A stretch of 33,886 nt of DNA from JBBSIN01 sp038232055 (GTDB lineage Bacteria; Actinomycetota; Actinomycetes; JADGOV01), in NCBI GenBank assembly GCA_038232055.1, contig JBBSIN010000022.1, positions 1 to 33,886 on the forward strand. Reading direction: 5' to 3'. This document shows positions 1-7,075 of this stretch, piece after piece. The notes below the pieces were generated by a model. That model was not told the DNA's origin. It saw only the letters and a program-made list of their open reading frames with translations, and searched no databases. A program made the translations under genes and the position numbers. Numbering within the stretch: position 1 is the stretch's first letter; the number at the start of each line of letters is the position of its first letter.

Positions 1-492
1 ATCGGGCGCAGCTGGCAGATGGCGACGATCCAGCTGGACGGCCAGTTCCCACAGCGTTTCGCCCTGGAGTACCAGGCCGCAGACAACACCAGGCAGCGGC
101 CGGTGATGATCCACCGGGCGCTCTTCGGGTCGGTCGAGCGGTTCTTCGCGATCCTGCTCGAGCACTACGCCGGCGCATTCCCGGCCTGGCTCGCGCCGGT
201 GCAGGTGCGGTGCATCCCGATCGCCGAGCGGCACGTGCCCTACCTCGCGATGGTCGCCCAGCGGCTGCGGGCCCTCGGCGTACGCGTCGAGGTCGACGAC
301 AGCGACGAGCGCATGCAGAAGAAGATCCGCAACGCGCAGCACGAGAAGGTGCCGTTCATGCTCATCGCCGGCGATCGCGACGTCGAGGCCGGCGCGGTGT
401 CCTTTCGTTATCGCAGCGGCGAGGAGAAGCGGGGCGTCGCGGTCGACGAGGCGACCGCCGAGATCGTCGAGGCCATCGAGTCCCGCGCCTGA
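1..492 (+). CDS. thrS: Threonyl-tRNA synthetase, C-terminal part (5' end outside window)
   Basis: The window opens inside this gene; frame 1 is open from base 1 to the TGA at 490-492. The visible 163 residues are the end of the class II catalytic core and the anticodon-binding domain of threonyl-tRNA synthetase, which charges tRNA-Thr in the cytoplasm. Family hallmarks are the class II motif 3 stretch RPVMIHRALFGSVERF and the following HYAGAFPAWLAPVQV, then the Rossmann-like anticodon domain ending IVEAIESRA. The stop overlaps the ATG of the HIT gene by one base (TGATG), so the two are probably co-transcribed and translationally coupled. The thrS-HIT pairing is typical of actinobacteria. Identity is secure; nothing can be said about the start or promoter. 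Confidence 0.96.
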   Translation: MGRSWQMATIQLDGQFPQRFALEYQAADNTRQRPVMIHRALFGSVERFFAILLEHYAGAFPAWLAPVQVRCIPIAERHVPYLAMVAQRLRALGVRVEVDDSDERMQKKIRNAQHEKVPFMLIAGDRDVEAGAVSFRYRSGEEKRGVAVDEATAEIVEAIESRA

Positions 493-1022
493 TGGAGCTG
501 CTCGAGCAGTACGGCGCCGGCGTACCCGACGCCTGGCAACGCCTGTGGACGCCACACCGGATGGCCTACATCCAGGGCGAGGGCAAGCCGGCGTCGGACG
601 CCGACTGCCCGTTCTGCCGGATCCCCACGATGTCGGACGAGGACGGCCTCATTCTCGCGCGCGGCGAGCGGGTCTACGCCGTCCTCAACCTCTACCCCTA
701 CAACGCCGGGCATCTATTGGTCCTGCCCTATCGGCATGTCGCCGACTACACCGAGCTCTCCGGCGACGAGACGGCCGAGGTCTCGGCGTATACCAAGCGG
801 GCGCTGGAGACCCTGCGTTCGGCGAGCGGTGCCCAGGGGTTCAACGTCGGGATGAACCTCGGCGCGATCGCGGGTGCCGGGATCGCCGCCCACCTGCACC
901 AGCACGTCGTCCCGCGGTGGGGCGGCGACACGAACCTCATGCCGGTCGTCGGCCAGACAAAGGTGCTGCCCCAGCTCCTGCCGGAGACGAGGGAACTGCT
1001 CGCCGCCGCCTGGTCGGCCTGA
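492..1022 (+). CDS. HIT-family nucleotide phosphorylase/hydrolase (Rv2613c-like)
   Basis: A 176-residue histidine-triad protein. The catalytic triad is H134-L-H136-Q-H138 followed by VVPRW, and a CPFC pair at 39-42 could bind zinc. The family acts on dinucleoside polyphosphates or nucleotide conjugates through a covalent nucleotidyl-histidine. The mycobacterial protein at the same locus (Rv2613c, between thrS and pgsA) is described as an AP4A phosphorylase, so that activity is the best inference. AP4A arises as a by-product of aminoacyl-tRNA synthetases, which suits coupling to thrS. The ATG at 492 is chosen because it overlaps the thrS stop and gives the usual family length; a longer upstream reading of this frame would run through thrS. 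A stem-loop follows the stop. Confidence 0.9.
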   Translation: MELLEQYGAGVPDAWQRLWTPHRMAYIQGEGKPASDADCPFCRIPTMSDEDGLILARGERVYAVLNLYPYNAGHLLVLPYRHVADYTELSGDETAEVSAYTKRALETLRSASGAQGFNVGMNLGAIAGAGIAAHLHQHVVPRWGGDTNLMPVVGQTKVLPQLLPETRELLAAAWSA

Positions 1023-1030
1023 CGGCGCCC

Positions 1031-1049
1031 CGGCCCTCGGGTCGGGCCG
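1031..1049. terminator. Stem-loop between convergent genes
   Basis: CGGCCC (1031-1036) and GGGCCG (1044-1049) form a perfect 6-bp stem with a 7-base loop. It lies between the HIT stop (1022) and the stop of the leftward deacetylase (1050-1052). It could end transcripts from both directions. There is no U-tract, as is common in high-GC actinobacteria. Confidence 0.45.
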
Positions 1050-1823
1050 TCAGGTGCGCTGGCGAGGTACGGCGCCCGCCGCCAGCAGCTCGGGGACCGT
1101 GACGAACTCGAACCCGCGGGCCCGCAAGCCTTCGATCATCGCCGGCAGCGCACGGATGCCGACCGAGTGCGGCCCGGGGCCGCCGTCGTGCGCCAGGAAA
1201 ATCGTGCCGGGTGTGACGGCGCTCACGGCGTGCGCCGCGTTCTGCTCGGCCGTGGCTGTCCTCTCGTGCATCTCCATCGACCACATCACGACTGGGTAGC
1301 CCATCCGCCCGGCTGCCAGAAGCGCCGGCCCGCCGATCCGGCCGAAGGGTGGCCGCAGCGTCGTCGGCGGCCGACCGGCGGCGCGCTCGATCGCCTCATG
1401 GGTGCGGTGCAGCTGCTCATAGGCCCGGCGCTCGTCGACCCGGCCGAGGTCGACGTGGCTCCAGGTGTGGTTACCGAGTCCGTGCCCGTCGTGGGCGGCT
1501 GCCCGCACGAGCGCCGGATTCTTGGCCACCGAGGAGCCGACGAGGTAGAGCGTCACCCGTACGCCGTACTCGCGCAGCGTGGCGAGCAGCGCCGGCGTGT
1601 ACGTCGTCGTCGGCCCGTCGTCGCAGGTCAGCGCGACCAGCTTGCGGTCGGTCACTACCCGCCATGTCATCGTCAGAGCCGTGAGCTCGTGCTCGTCCTC
1701 GTGTCGCCCGGCGAACATCGGCGGGGCCGGCGTCGCCGTCGCCACATGCGGCCGACCGACGGCACCGGCCACCGTACCGCCCGCCACCAACGCCCCCCGG
1801 CGCAGCAGTTCCCTGCGATCCAT
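1050..1823 (-). CDS. Exported polysaccharide deacetylase (NodB/CE4 family), Tat signal
   Basis: A 257-residue protein with a twin-arginine-like signal, MDRRELLRRG, followed by a hydrophobic Ala/Gly/Val stretch (10-22), so it is probably exported folded. The CE4 motifs are all present: TCDDGP with D68-D69, HTWSH with metal-binding H119 and H123, RPPFG (157-161), and a late LAHDGG with H212. The family removes N-acetyl groups from peptidoglycan, chitin or other amino-sugar polymers in a metal-dependent reaction; the substrate here is unknown, and cell wall is likely. The ATG at 1823 has a good ribosome site (GGGAGGA, 10 bases upstream). A GTG at 1847 would add eight residues ahead of the Tat motif and is less likely. 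It sits on the opposite strand between HIT and pgsA, two genes that are adjacent in mycobacteria. Confidence 0.88.
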   Translation of the reverse strand: MDRRELLRRGALVAGGTVAGAVGRPHVATATPAPPMFAGRHEDEHELTALTMTWRVVTDRKLVALTCDDGPTTTYTPALLATLREYGVRVTLYLVGSSVAKNPALVRAAAHDGHGLGNHTWSHVDLGRVDERRAYEQLHRTHEAIERAAGRPPTTLRPPFGRIGGPALLAAGRMGYPVVMWSMEMHERTATAEQNAAHAVSAVTPGTIFLAHDGGPGPHSVGIRALPAMIEGLRARGFEFVTVPELLAAGAVPRQRT

Positions 1824-2063
1824 GATCTTGCCGTCCTCCCCGAACACAGTGTGGAGGACAGCGGAGAAGGGCGGAACCGCCCGAAAGGACTAGCTGATCG
1901 ACGCCGAGCCGAGCCCTGTGGGGTGCCGCAGCTGATAGACGCCCAGCCACCATCAAGATTGTCCGAGTGATCGTCCGAGGAACTTCTACTGCGCTTCCGC
2001 AGGTGGTGCGCCCAGCTCTCCTCGGACAGGTCCTCGGACCGTCACTCGGACGATCATCTGCCG
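1824..2063. other. Intergenic region with repeat element and small inverted repeats
   Basis: These 240 bases separate the EF-G2-like gene from the deacetylase, both leftward. They hold repeat element A (1961-2057). An inverted repeat GGGCGG-AA-CCGCCC (1869-1882) lies upstream of the deacetylase start and could be an operator. A 14-base direct repeat with one mismatch (AGCTGATCGACGCC at 1892-1905; 1930-1943) is also present. No convincing -10/-35 pair for the deacetylase was found. Confidence 0.4.
1961..2057. repeat. Repeat element A: inverted 12-bp GTCCGAG-core units
   Basis: The left arm GTCCGAGTGATCGTCCGAGG (1961-1980) contains two GTCCGAG cores 12 bases apart. The right side carries the reverse-orientation core in three consecutive 12-base units (2019-2030, 2031-2042, 2043-2054). 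Bases 2032-2051 are the reverse complement of the left arm at 18 of 20 positions, so a long hairpin with a loop of about 51 bases could form. The left arm recurs with one mismatch at 22822-22841 (element B). On the minus strand the right side also opens a 23-codon frame (2057 down to 1986) beginning MIVRV, six bases after the EF-G2-like stop; its coding status is doubtful. Confidence 0.7.
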
Positions 2064-4208
2064 CTACGGCGACTCGGCCTCCGCCATCACCTTCTGCGCG
2101 ACGTTGTGCGGCATCGGCTCGTGCCGGACGTAGCGCCGGGTGAAGGCGCCGGTGCCGTGCGAGATCGAGCGCAGGTCGATGGCGTACCGCACCACCTCCG
2201 TCTCCGGCACCTCCGCCTTCACCAGGCTGCGGCCGGTGCCGACGGGCTCCGTGCCGGTCACCCGGCCCCGGCGCGACGAGAGGTCGCTCATGACCGCTCC
2301 GACGTAGTCGTCCGGCACGAGGACGGAGACTTCCAGCACCGGCTCGAGCAGGAGCACCTGACCCGCTTTGACCGCGTCCCGAAGCGCCAGGCCGCCGGCG
2401 ATCTGGAAGGCCATGTCCGAGGAGTCGACGGAGTGGGCCTTGCCGTCGACGAGGGTGACCCGCAGGTCGACGACTGGGTAGCCGGCGCCGACCCCCTTCT
2501 CCATCTGCGCCCGCAGGCCCTTCTCGACCGACGGGATGAACTGCCGCGGTACGGCGCCGCCGACGACCTTGTCGACGAACTCGAAGCCCGCACCGGACGG
2601 CAGCGGTTCCACCTCGATGTCGCAGATCGCGTACTGCCCGTGGCCGCCGGACTGTTTGACGTGGCGTCCCTTGCCCTTGGCCAAACCGGCGAACGTCTCA
2701 CGCAGCGGCACCCGAAGGCTGACGCTCTCGACCTCGACGCCGTACTTGGTCTTGAGTCGGTCGAGCAGGACGTCGGTGTGCGCCTCGCCCATGCACCACA
2801 GGACCAGCTGGTTGGTCTCCTGGCTGTTCTCCAACCGCAGTGTCGGATCCTCCGCCACGAGCCGGGACAGTCCCTGCGAGAGCTTGTCCTCGTCGGCCTT
2901 GGACTTCGCATGGATCGCCACCGGCAGCAGGGGTTCGGGCATCTCCCAGGCCGCGATGAGCAGCGGCTCGTCCTTGCCGGACAAGGTGTCGCCGGTCTCG
3001 GCGCGAGTCAGCTTGGCGATAGCACAGATGTCGCCGGCGATGCAGTGCGCCATCGGCCGCTGCGCCTTGCCCAGCGGCGAGGACAGCGCCCCCACCCGCT
3101 CGTCGACGTCGTGGTCGGCGTGACCGCGGTCGGCGAGCCCGTGCCCGGATACGTGGACGACCGTGTCGGGCCGCAGCGTTCCGGAGAAGACCCGGACAAG
3201 CGAGATGCGCCCGACGTACGGGTCCGTAGTCGTCTTGACGACCTCGGCCACCAGCGGGCCGGCGGGGTCGCAGGCAAGCGGGTCGTGCGGACGGCCGTCC
3301 GGGCGGGTCACCGCCGGCAGCTCGTGCTCGAGCGGCGACGGGAAGGCGCTGGTCAACAGCTCGAGCAGCTCCGCGGCCCCGAGCCCCGTCGTCGCGGCGA
3401 ACGGCAGCACGGGATAGAACGAGCCGCGCGCCACCGCCTTCTCCAAGTCGTCGACGAGCACCTTGAACTCGATGTCCTCACCGCCGAGGTAACGGTCCAT
3501 GAGGGACTCGTCCTCGCTCTCGGCGATGATGCCCTCGATGAGCGCGGTGCGCGCGTCGGAGATCAGCGGCAGGTGCTCCGGATCCGGATCGCGTTCGACG
3601 CGACCACCAGTGGAGTAGTCGAAGACCCGTTGCGAGAGCAGACCGATCAGGCCGCCCACACCGCCGTCGTCGGTGTGCATCGGCAGATACAGCGGGAGTA
3701 CGCCGGCGCCGAACACCCGCTGGCAGATCTCCACCATCGCTTCGAAGTCGGCCCGCGGGGAGTCGACCTTGGACACGACGACCGCCCGCGGCATGCCCAC
3801 CCCCGCGCACTCGTCCCACAGCATCCGGGTCGTGCCGTCGACGCCATCGACGGCGGACACGACGAACAGCGCGGCGTCGGCGGCGCGCAAGCCGGCCCGC
3901 AGGTCGCCCACGAAGTCGGCGTAGCCGGGCGCGTCGAGCAGGTTGACTTTGATGTCGTCATGGACGAACGGTGCGAGCGCAAGGGAAACCGAGCGTTGCT
4001 GGCGCACCTCGGCCTCGTCGTAGTCGGCGACCGTCGTACCGTCCTCGACCCGGCCGGCCCGTGACACGGTGCCGGTCGCTGCGAGCAGCGCTTCGGCGAG
4101 CATCGTCTTGCCCGCCCCGGAATGGCCGACCAGCACGACGTTACGTACCTTGGCCGGCTGGTCGGCCATCGGTGCTCTGCCGGCGGTCTGAGCGCCTTTC
4201 TCTGCCAT
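2064..4208 (-). CDS. fusA2: Elongation factor G-like GTPase (EF-G2 / FusA2 type)
   Basis: A 714-residue translational GTPase with the EF-G domain layout, the same length as I recall for mycobacterial FusA2. G1 is GHSGAGKT (residues 28-35), G3 is DAPGYADF, and the G4 position reads SKVD instead of the usual NKxD. The switch I region reads RSVSL where canonical EF-G has RGITI. These departures mark the EF-G2/EF-G-like branch rather than the main translocase. In Mycobacterium smegmatis the paralogue was reported to bind guanine nucleotides without normal ribosome-dependent activity; the role here is unknown. The ATG at 4208 is chosen for its strong GGAGG six bases upstream; in-frame starts at 4274 and 4169 lack that support. 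It is transcribed leftward, divergent from pgsA. Confidence 0.9.
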   Translation of the reverse strand: MAEKGAQTAGRAPMADQPAKVRNVVLVGHSGAGKTMLAEALLAATGTVSRAGRVEDGTTVADYDEAEVRQQRSVSLALAPFVHDDIKVNLLDAPGYADFVGDLRAGLRAADAALFVVSAVDGVDGTTRMLWDECAGVGMPRAVVVSKVDSPRADFEAMVEICQRVFGAGVLPLYLPMHTDDGGVGGLIGLLSQRVFDYSTGGRVERDPDPEHLPLISDARTALIEGIIAESEDESLMDRYLGGEDIEFKVLVDDLEKAVARGSFYPVLPFAATTGLGAAELLELLTSAFPSPLEHELPAVTRPDGRPHDPLACDPAGPLVAEVVKTTTDPYVGRISLVRVFSGTLRPDTVVHVSGHGLADRGHADHDVDERVGALSSPLGKAQRPMAHCIAGDICAIAKLTRAETGDTLSGKDEPLLIAAWEMPEPLLPVAIHAKSKADEDKLSQGLSRLVAEDPTLRLENSQETNQLVLWCMGEAHTDVLLDRLKTKYGVEVESVSLRVPLRETFAGLAKGKGRHVKQSGGHGQYAICDIEVEPLPSGAGFEFVDKVVGGAVPRQFIPSVEKGLRAQMEKGVGAGYPVVDLRVTLVDGKAHSVDSSDMAFQIAGGLALRDAVKAGQVLLLEPVLEVSVLVPDDYVGAVMSDLSSRRGRVTGTEPVGTGRSLVKAEVPETEVVRYAIDLRSISHGTGAFTRRYVRHEPMPHNVAQKVMAEAESP

Positions 4209-4318
4209 CGTCCGCCTCCACGGATGGGTGCTGTCTGGTCGCCACGAGCCTTCACCCCGAGCGGCACTGTCCACAAGAGGTACGCGCGGCGACGAGGGGT
4301 GACGGCGTCGCCGACCAG

Positions 4319-4324
4319 TAGACT
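4319..4324 (+). promoter_or_regulatory. Candidate -10 for the PIM cluster
   Basis: TAGACT fits the actinobacterial TANNNT -10 pattern and would start transcription near 4331, upstream of both possible pgsA starts. No convincing -35 is visible at the right distance. It lies in the divergent gap between the EF-G2-like gene and pgsA. Confidence 0.3.
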
Positions 4325-4384
4325 CGGCGCCGGTTCGCGGCCGTGGCCGCGGCGGGCTCGGGCATCAGCAGCGATCGGAAGGTC

Positions 4385-5008
4385 ATGCTCAACATCGTGC
4401 GTGCGCCGCTCGCACGCGCGCTCACGCCGGTCGCGGCGGGGCTCGCCCGCGCCGGAGTGAGGCCGGACGTGGTGACATTCGTGGGCACAGCCGGGGTCAG
4501 TGTCGCCGCCCTCGTCTTCTATCCACGCGGCTCGTTCTTCCTCGGCACGGTCGTCATCACGGCATTCGTCTTGTCCGACATGCTCGACGGCGCGCTCGCC
4601 CGGGTGCGCGGCGGCGGCACCCGGTGGGGGGCCTTCCTCGACTCCTCGCTCGACCGGGTCGGTGACGCGGCGGTCTTCGGCGGGCTGGTGCTCTACTACG
4701 CCGGTCGCGGGAACGACCTGCTACTCACGGGGCTCGCGCTCTACTGCCTGGTCGCCGGGGCGCTCACGTCGTACGTCCGCGCCCGCGCCGAGGGCCTCGG
4801 GCTGCGCTGCGATGTCGGGATCGCTGAGCGGTCGGAGCGGCTCGTCGTCATCCTCGTCGCGACCGGCCTGTCCGGGCTGCTCGACCTCGACGTACTGCGG
4901 ATCGGCGCCCTGTGGCTGCTTGCCGTCGCGAGCACGGTTACCGTGGGGCAGCGGTTCGCCGTCGTCCGGCGCCAGGTGTCGAGCGCTGCGGAGGTGCCCC
5001 GAGCGTGA
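4385..5008 (+). CDS. pgsA: Phosphatidylinositol phosphate synthase (CDP-alcohol phosphatidyltransferase)
   Basis: An integral membrane enzyme of 207 residues that transfers a phosphatidyl group from CDP-diacylglycerol to a sugar alcohol. In actinobacteria at this locus the acceptor is inositol 1-phosphate, giving the precursor of phosphatidylinositol and PIMs. The full signature is present: D65-x2-D68-G-x2-A72-R73-x8-G82-x3-D86-x3-D90, plus KARAE-like RARAEGLG and several hydrophobic helices. The ATG at 4385 aligns with the start of mycobacterial PgsA1 and has GGAAGG just upstream, although only two bases away. A GTG at 4343 would add 14 residues. The stop overlaps the acyltransferase GTG by 4 bp, so the three PIM genes form one operon. 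Confidence 0.9.
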   Translation: MLNIVRAPLARALTPVAAGLARAGVRPDVVTFVGTAGVSVAALVFYPRGSFFLGTVVITAFVLSDMLDGALARVRGGGTRWGAFLDSSLDRVGDAAVFGGLVLYYAGRGNDLLLTGLALYCLVAGALTSYVRARAEGLGLRCDVGIAERSERLVVILVATGLSGLLDLDVLRIGALWLLAVASTVTVGQRFAVVRRQVSSAAEVPRA

Positions 5009-5916
5009 CCGGCCGCCTGGTCGACGCCGCCTACGTCGCGGGCTGGGCCCTCGTCAAGGCGCTGCCCGAAGGCGTCGCCCGCCGCCTCTTCCAGCTCATC
5101 GCCGACGTCGCGTGGTGGCGACGTGGACCCGCCGTACGCCGGCTCGAGGCAAACCTACGACGGGTCTCCTCGCCCACCGACGACGGCGAGCTCCGCGCGC
5201 TGAGCCGGGCCGGGATGCGGTCCTACCTCCGCTACTGGATGGAGGTCTTTCGGCTGCCGGTCCTTTCCCCGGAGCGGATCGTCCGGGAGATGCACCTTCT
5301 CGACGACGACGTGCTGCGCCGGGCGGTCGCGACCGGGCGAGGCGTCATCGTGGCGCTGCCGCACACCGGCAACTGGGACCACGGCGGCGCGTGGCTCGTG
5401 CGTACCGGCGTGCCATTCACCACGGTTGCCGAGCGGCTCTCGCCGGAGTCGCTCTTCGAGCGGTTCGTCGCGTTCCGCGAGTCGATCGGCATGGAGGTGC
5501 TGCCGCTCACCGGTGGGATGAACGTCTTCGCCGAGCTGGCCAGGCGGCTGCGCGCCGGCGGCGTGCTCTGCCTGCTAGCCGACCGCGACCTCACCGCGAC
5601 CGGCGTCGAGGTGTCGTTCTTCGGCGAGCCCGCGCGCCTGCCGGCCGGACCGGCGGCGTTGGCCGTGTCGACCGGAGCGGCCCTGCTGCCGTGCACGCTC
5701 TGGTACGCCGAGGACGGGCGCGGCTGGCGCGGACGCATCCATCCGCAGGTTCTTCCCCCCGAGGGCGGCACCCGTCGGGAACGGGTGACCGCCATGACGC
5801 AGGGCATGGCCGACGCCTTCGCCGAGAGCATCGCGGCGCATCCGGCCGACTGGCACATGCTGCAGCGGCTGTGGGTCGCCGACCTCGACCCGGCCCTGAC
5901 CGGGGCTTCGGCATGA
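5005..5916 (+). CDS. patA: PIM acyltransferase (lauroyl/myristoyl acyltransferase family, PatA-like)
   Basis: A 303-residue member of the HtrB/LpxL-type acyltransferase family. The HX4D catalytic motif is H120-TGNW-D125, followed by DRDLTATGVEVSFFGEPARLPAG (about 193-215), the region that contains the conserved acceptor-side Glu in the mycobacterial enzyme. Between pgsA and pimA this protein is the acyltransferase that acylates the 6-position of a mannose on phosphatidylinositol mannosides at the cytoplasmic face of the membrane. The GTG start at 5005 overlaps the pgsA stop (GTGA) and has GGAGG ten bases upstream. The stop overlaps the pimA ATG in the same way. Function is assigned from motif plus conserved position; identity is confident, exact lipid preference is not visible. 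Confidence 0.9.
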   Translation: MTGRLVDAAYVAGWALVKALPEGVARRLFQLIADVAWWRRGPAVRRLEANLRRVSSPTDDGELRALSRAGMRSYLRYWMEVFRLPVLSPERIVREMHLLDDDVLRRAVATGRGVIVALPHTGNWDHGGAWLVRTGVPFTTVAERLSPESLFERFVAFRESIGMEVLPLTGGMNVFAELARRLRAGGVLCLLADRDLTATGVEVSFFGEPARLPAGPAALAVSTGAALLPCTLWYAEDGRGWRGRIHPQVLPPEGGTRRERVTAMTQGMADAFAESIAAHPADWHMLQRLWVADLDPALTGASA

Positions 5917-7073
5917 GGGTCGGGCTCGTCTGCCCTTACCCGTGGGACGTGCCGGGCGGGGTGATGGCCCACATCCGCGACCTGGCCGAGGCGCTGATCG
6001 AGCTCGGCCACGACGTCTCGGTGCTCGCACCGGTCGACGACGACGAGCAGCCCTTGCCGGCGTACGTCGTCCCGGCCGGACGCACTGTGCCGGTCCGCTA
6101 CAACGGCTCGGTGGCTCGCCTCGTCTTCGGACCGATGTCGGCGCGGCGCGCTCGCCGCTGGCTGCGCGAGGGGCATTTCGACGTCCTGCACCTGCACTCG
6201 CCGGAGGCGCTCTCCCTCTCGCAGATGACCCTGCTCCAGGCGAGCGGGCCCATCGTCGCCACCTTCCACGCCGCCAACCCCCGGTCGCGGGTGCTCTCGG
6301 CGCTCTCGCCGGCGCTGCAGCCGCAGCTGGAGAAGATTCAGGGGCGGATCGCGGTCTCCCTCGCCGCGCGCAAAACGGTGGTCGAGCACGTCGGCGGCGA
6401 CGCGATCGTCATCCCCAACGGGGTTCATGTCGCGGCCTACGCCGGCGGGACGGCGCTGGCGGGGTGGCCGGGCAGCGGTGGGGCGATCGGCTTCCTCGGC
6501 CGCATCGACGAGCCGCGCAAGGGCATCGCGGTGCTGCTCGACGCCTTCGGCCGGCTGGCTCCCGACCGGCCCGGCCTGCGGCTGCTGGTGGCGGGGCCTG
6601 GGAACGTCGATGAGGTCCGCGAACAGGTAGCCGCCGGCCTGCGCGATCGGGTCGTCCTCCTCGGCCGGGTGTCGGAGGAGGACAAGGTCCGCTTCTTCCA
6701 GTCGGTCGACATCTATGTGGCGCCCAATACCGGCGGTGAGAGCTTCGGCATTGTGCTGCTCGAAGCGATGGCCGCCCGAACGCCGGTCGTCGCGAGCGAC
6801 CTCGACGCGTTCCGGAGCGTCCTCGACGACGGGCGGGTCGGGAGGCAGTTCCCGGTCGGCGACGCGGCGGCCCTGGCTGGCGTACTCGCTGACCTGCTCG
6901 ACGACCCGAGGCAGCGGTCGGCGCTGGTCGCCGCGGGTGCTGAGCTGGTGTCGGCCTACGACTGGTCGGCCGTCGCCTGCTCCGTCGAGCAGGTCTACGA
7001 GGCCGTCCGGCTGGTGGCCGCACAGCAGCCGCCGGAGCCGGTTCCGCTGATCCGGCCGACCGCGGACGGCTAA
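5913..7073 (+). CDS. pimA: Phosphatidylinositol alpha-mannosyltransferase
   Basis: A 386-residue GT-B (GT4 family) glycosyltransferase that transfers the first mannose from GDP-mannose to phosphatidylinositol. The N-terminal PYPWDVPGGV loop carries the Gly-Gly nucleotide-sugar turn. H119 (TFHAAN), R197 and K203 (GRIDEPRKG) and E276 (GGESFGIVLLEA) match the residues known to matter in mycobacterial PimA (H118, R196, K202, E274) with a shift of one or two. The ATG at 5913 overlaps the acyltransferase stop (ATGA). It is the third gene of the PIM operon and is followed after two bases by a LemA-like gene. PimA marks an organism that makes PIMs or related glycolipids. Confidence 0.94.
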   Translation: MRVGLVCPYPWDVPGGVMAHIRDLAEALIELGHDVSVLAPVDDDEQPLPAYVVPAGRTVPVRYNGSVARLVFGPMSARRARRWLREGHFDVLHLHSPEALSLSQMTLLQASGPIVATFHAANPRSRVLSALSPALQPQLEKIQGRIAVSLAARKTVVEHVGGDAIVIPNGVHVAAYAGGTALAGWPGSGGAIGFLGRIDEPRKGIAVLLDAFGRLAPDRPGLRLLVAGPGNVDEVREQVAAGLRDRVVLLGRVSEEDKVRFFQSVDIYVAPNTGGESFGIVLLEAMAARTPVVASDLDAFRSVLDDGRVGRQFPVGDAAALAGVLADLLDDPRQRSALVAAGAELVSAYDWSAVACSVEQVYEAVRLVAAQQPPEPVPLIRPTADG

Positions 7074-7075
7074 CC

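Noticed and set aside
1961..2057. Plain intrinsic terminator for the EF-G2-like gene
   Set aside because: The loop would be about 51 bases, there is no U-tract, and the related element B is not downstream of any gene. A termination side effect is still possible.
2106..4064. Long open frame (652 codons) antisense to the EF-G2-like gene
   Set aside because: It mirrors the codon periodicity of a GC-rich gene on the other strand, has no recognisable domain and is rich in Arg/Val/His/Gly.
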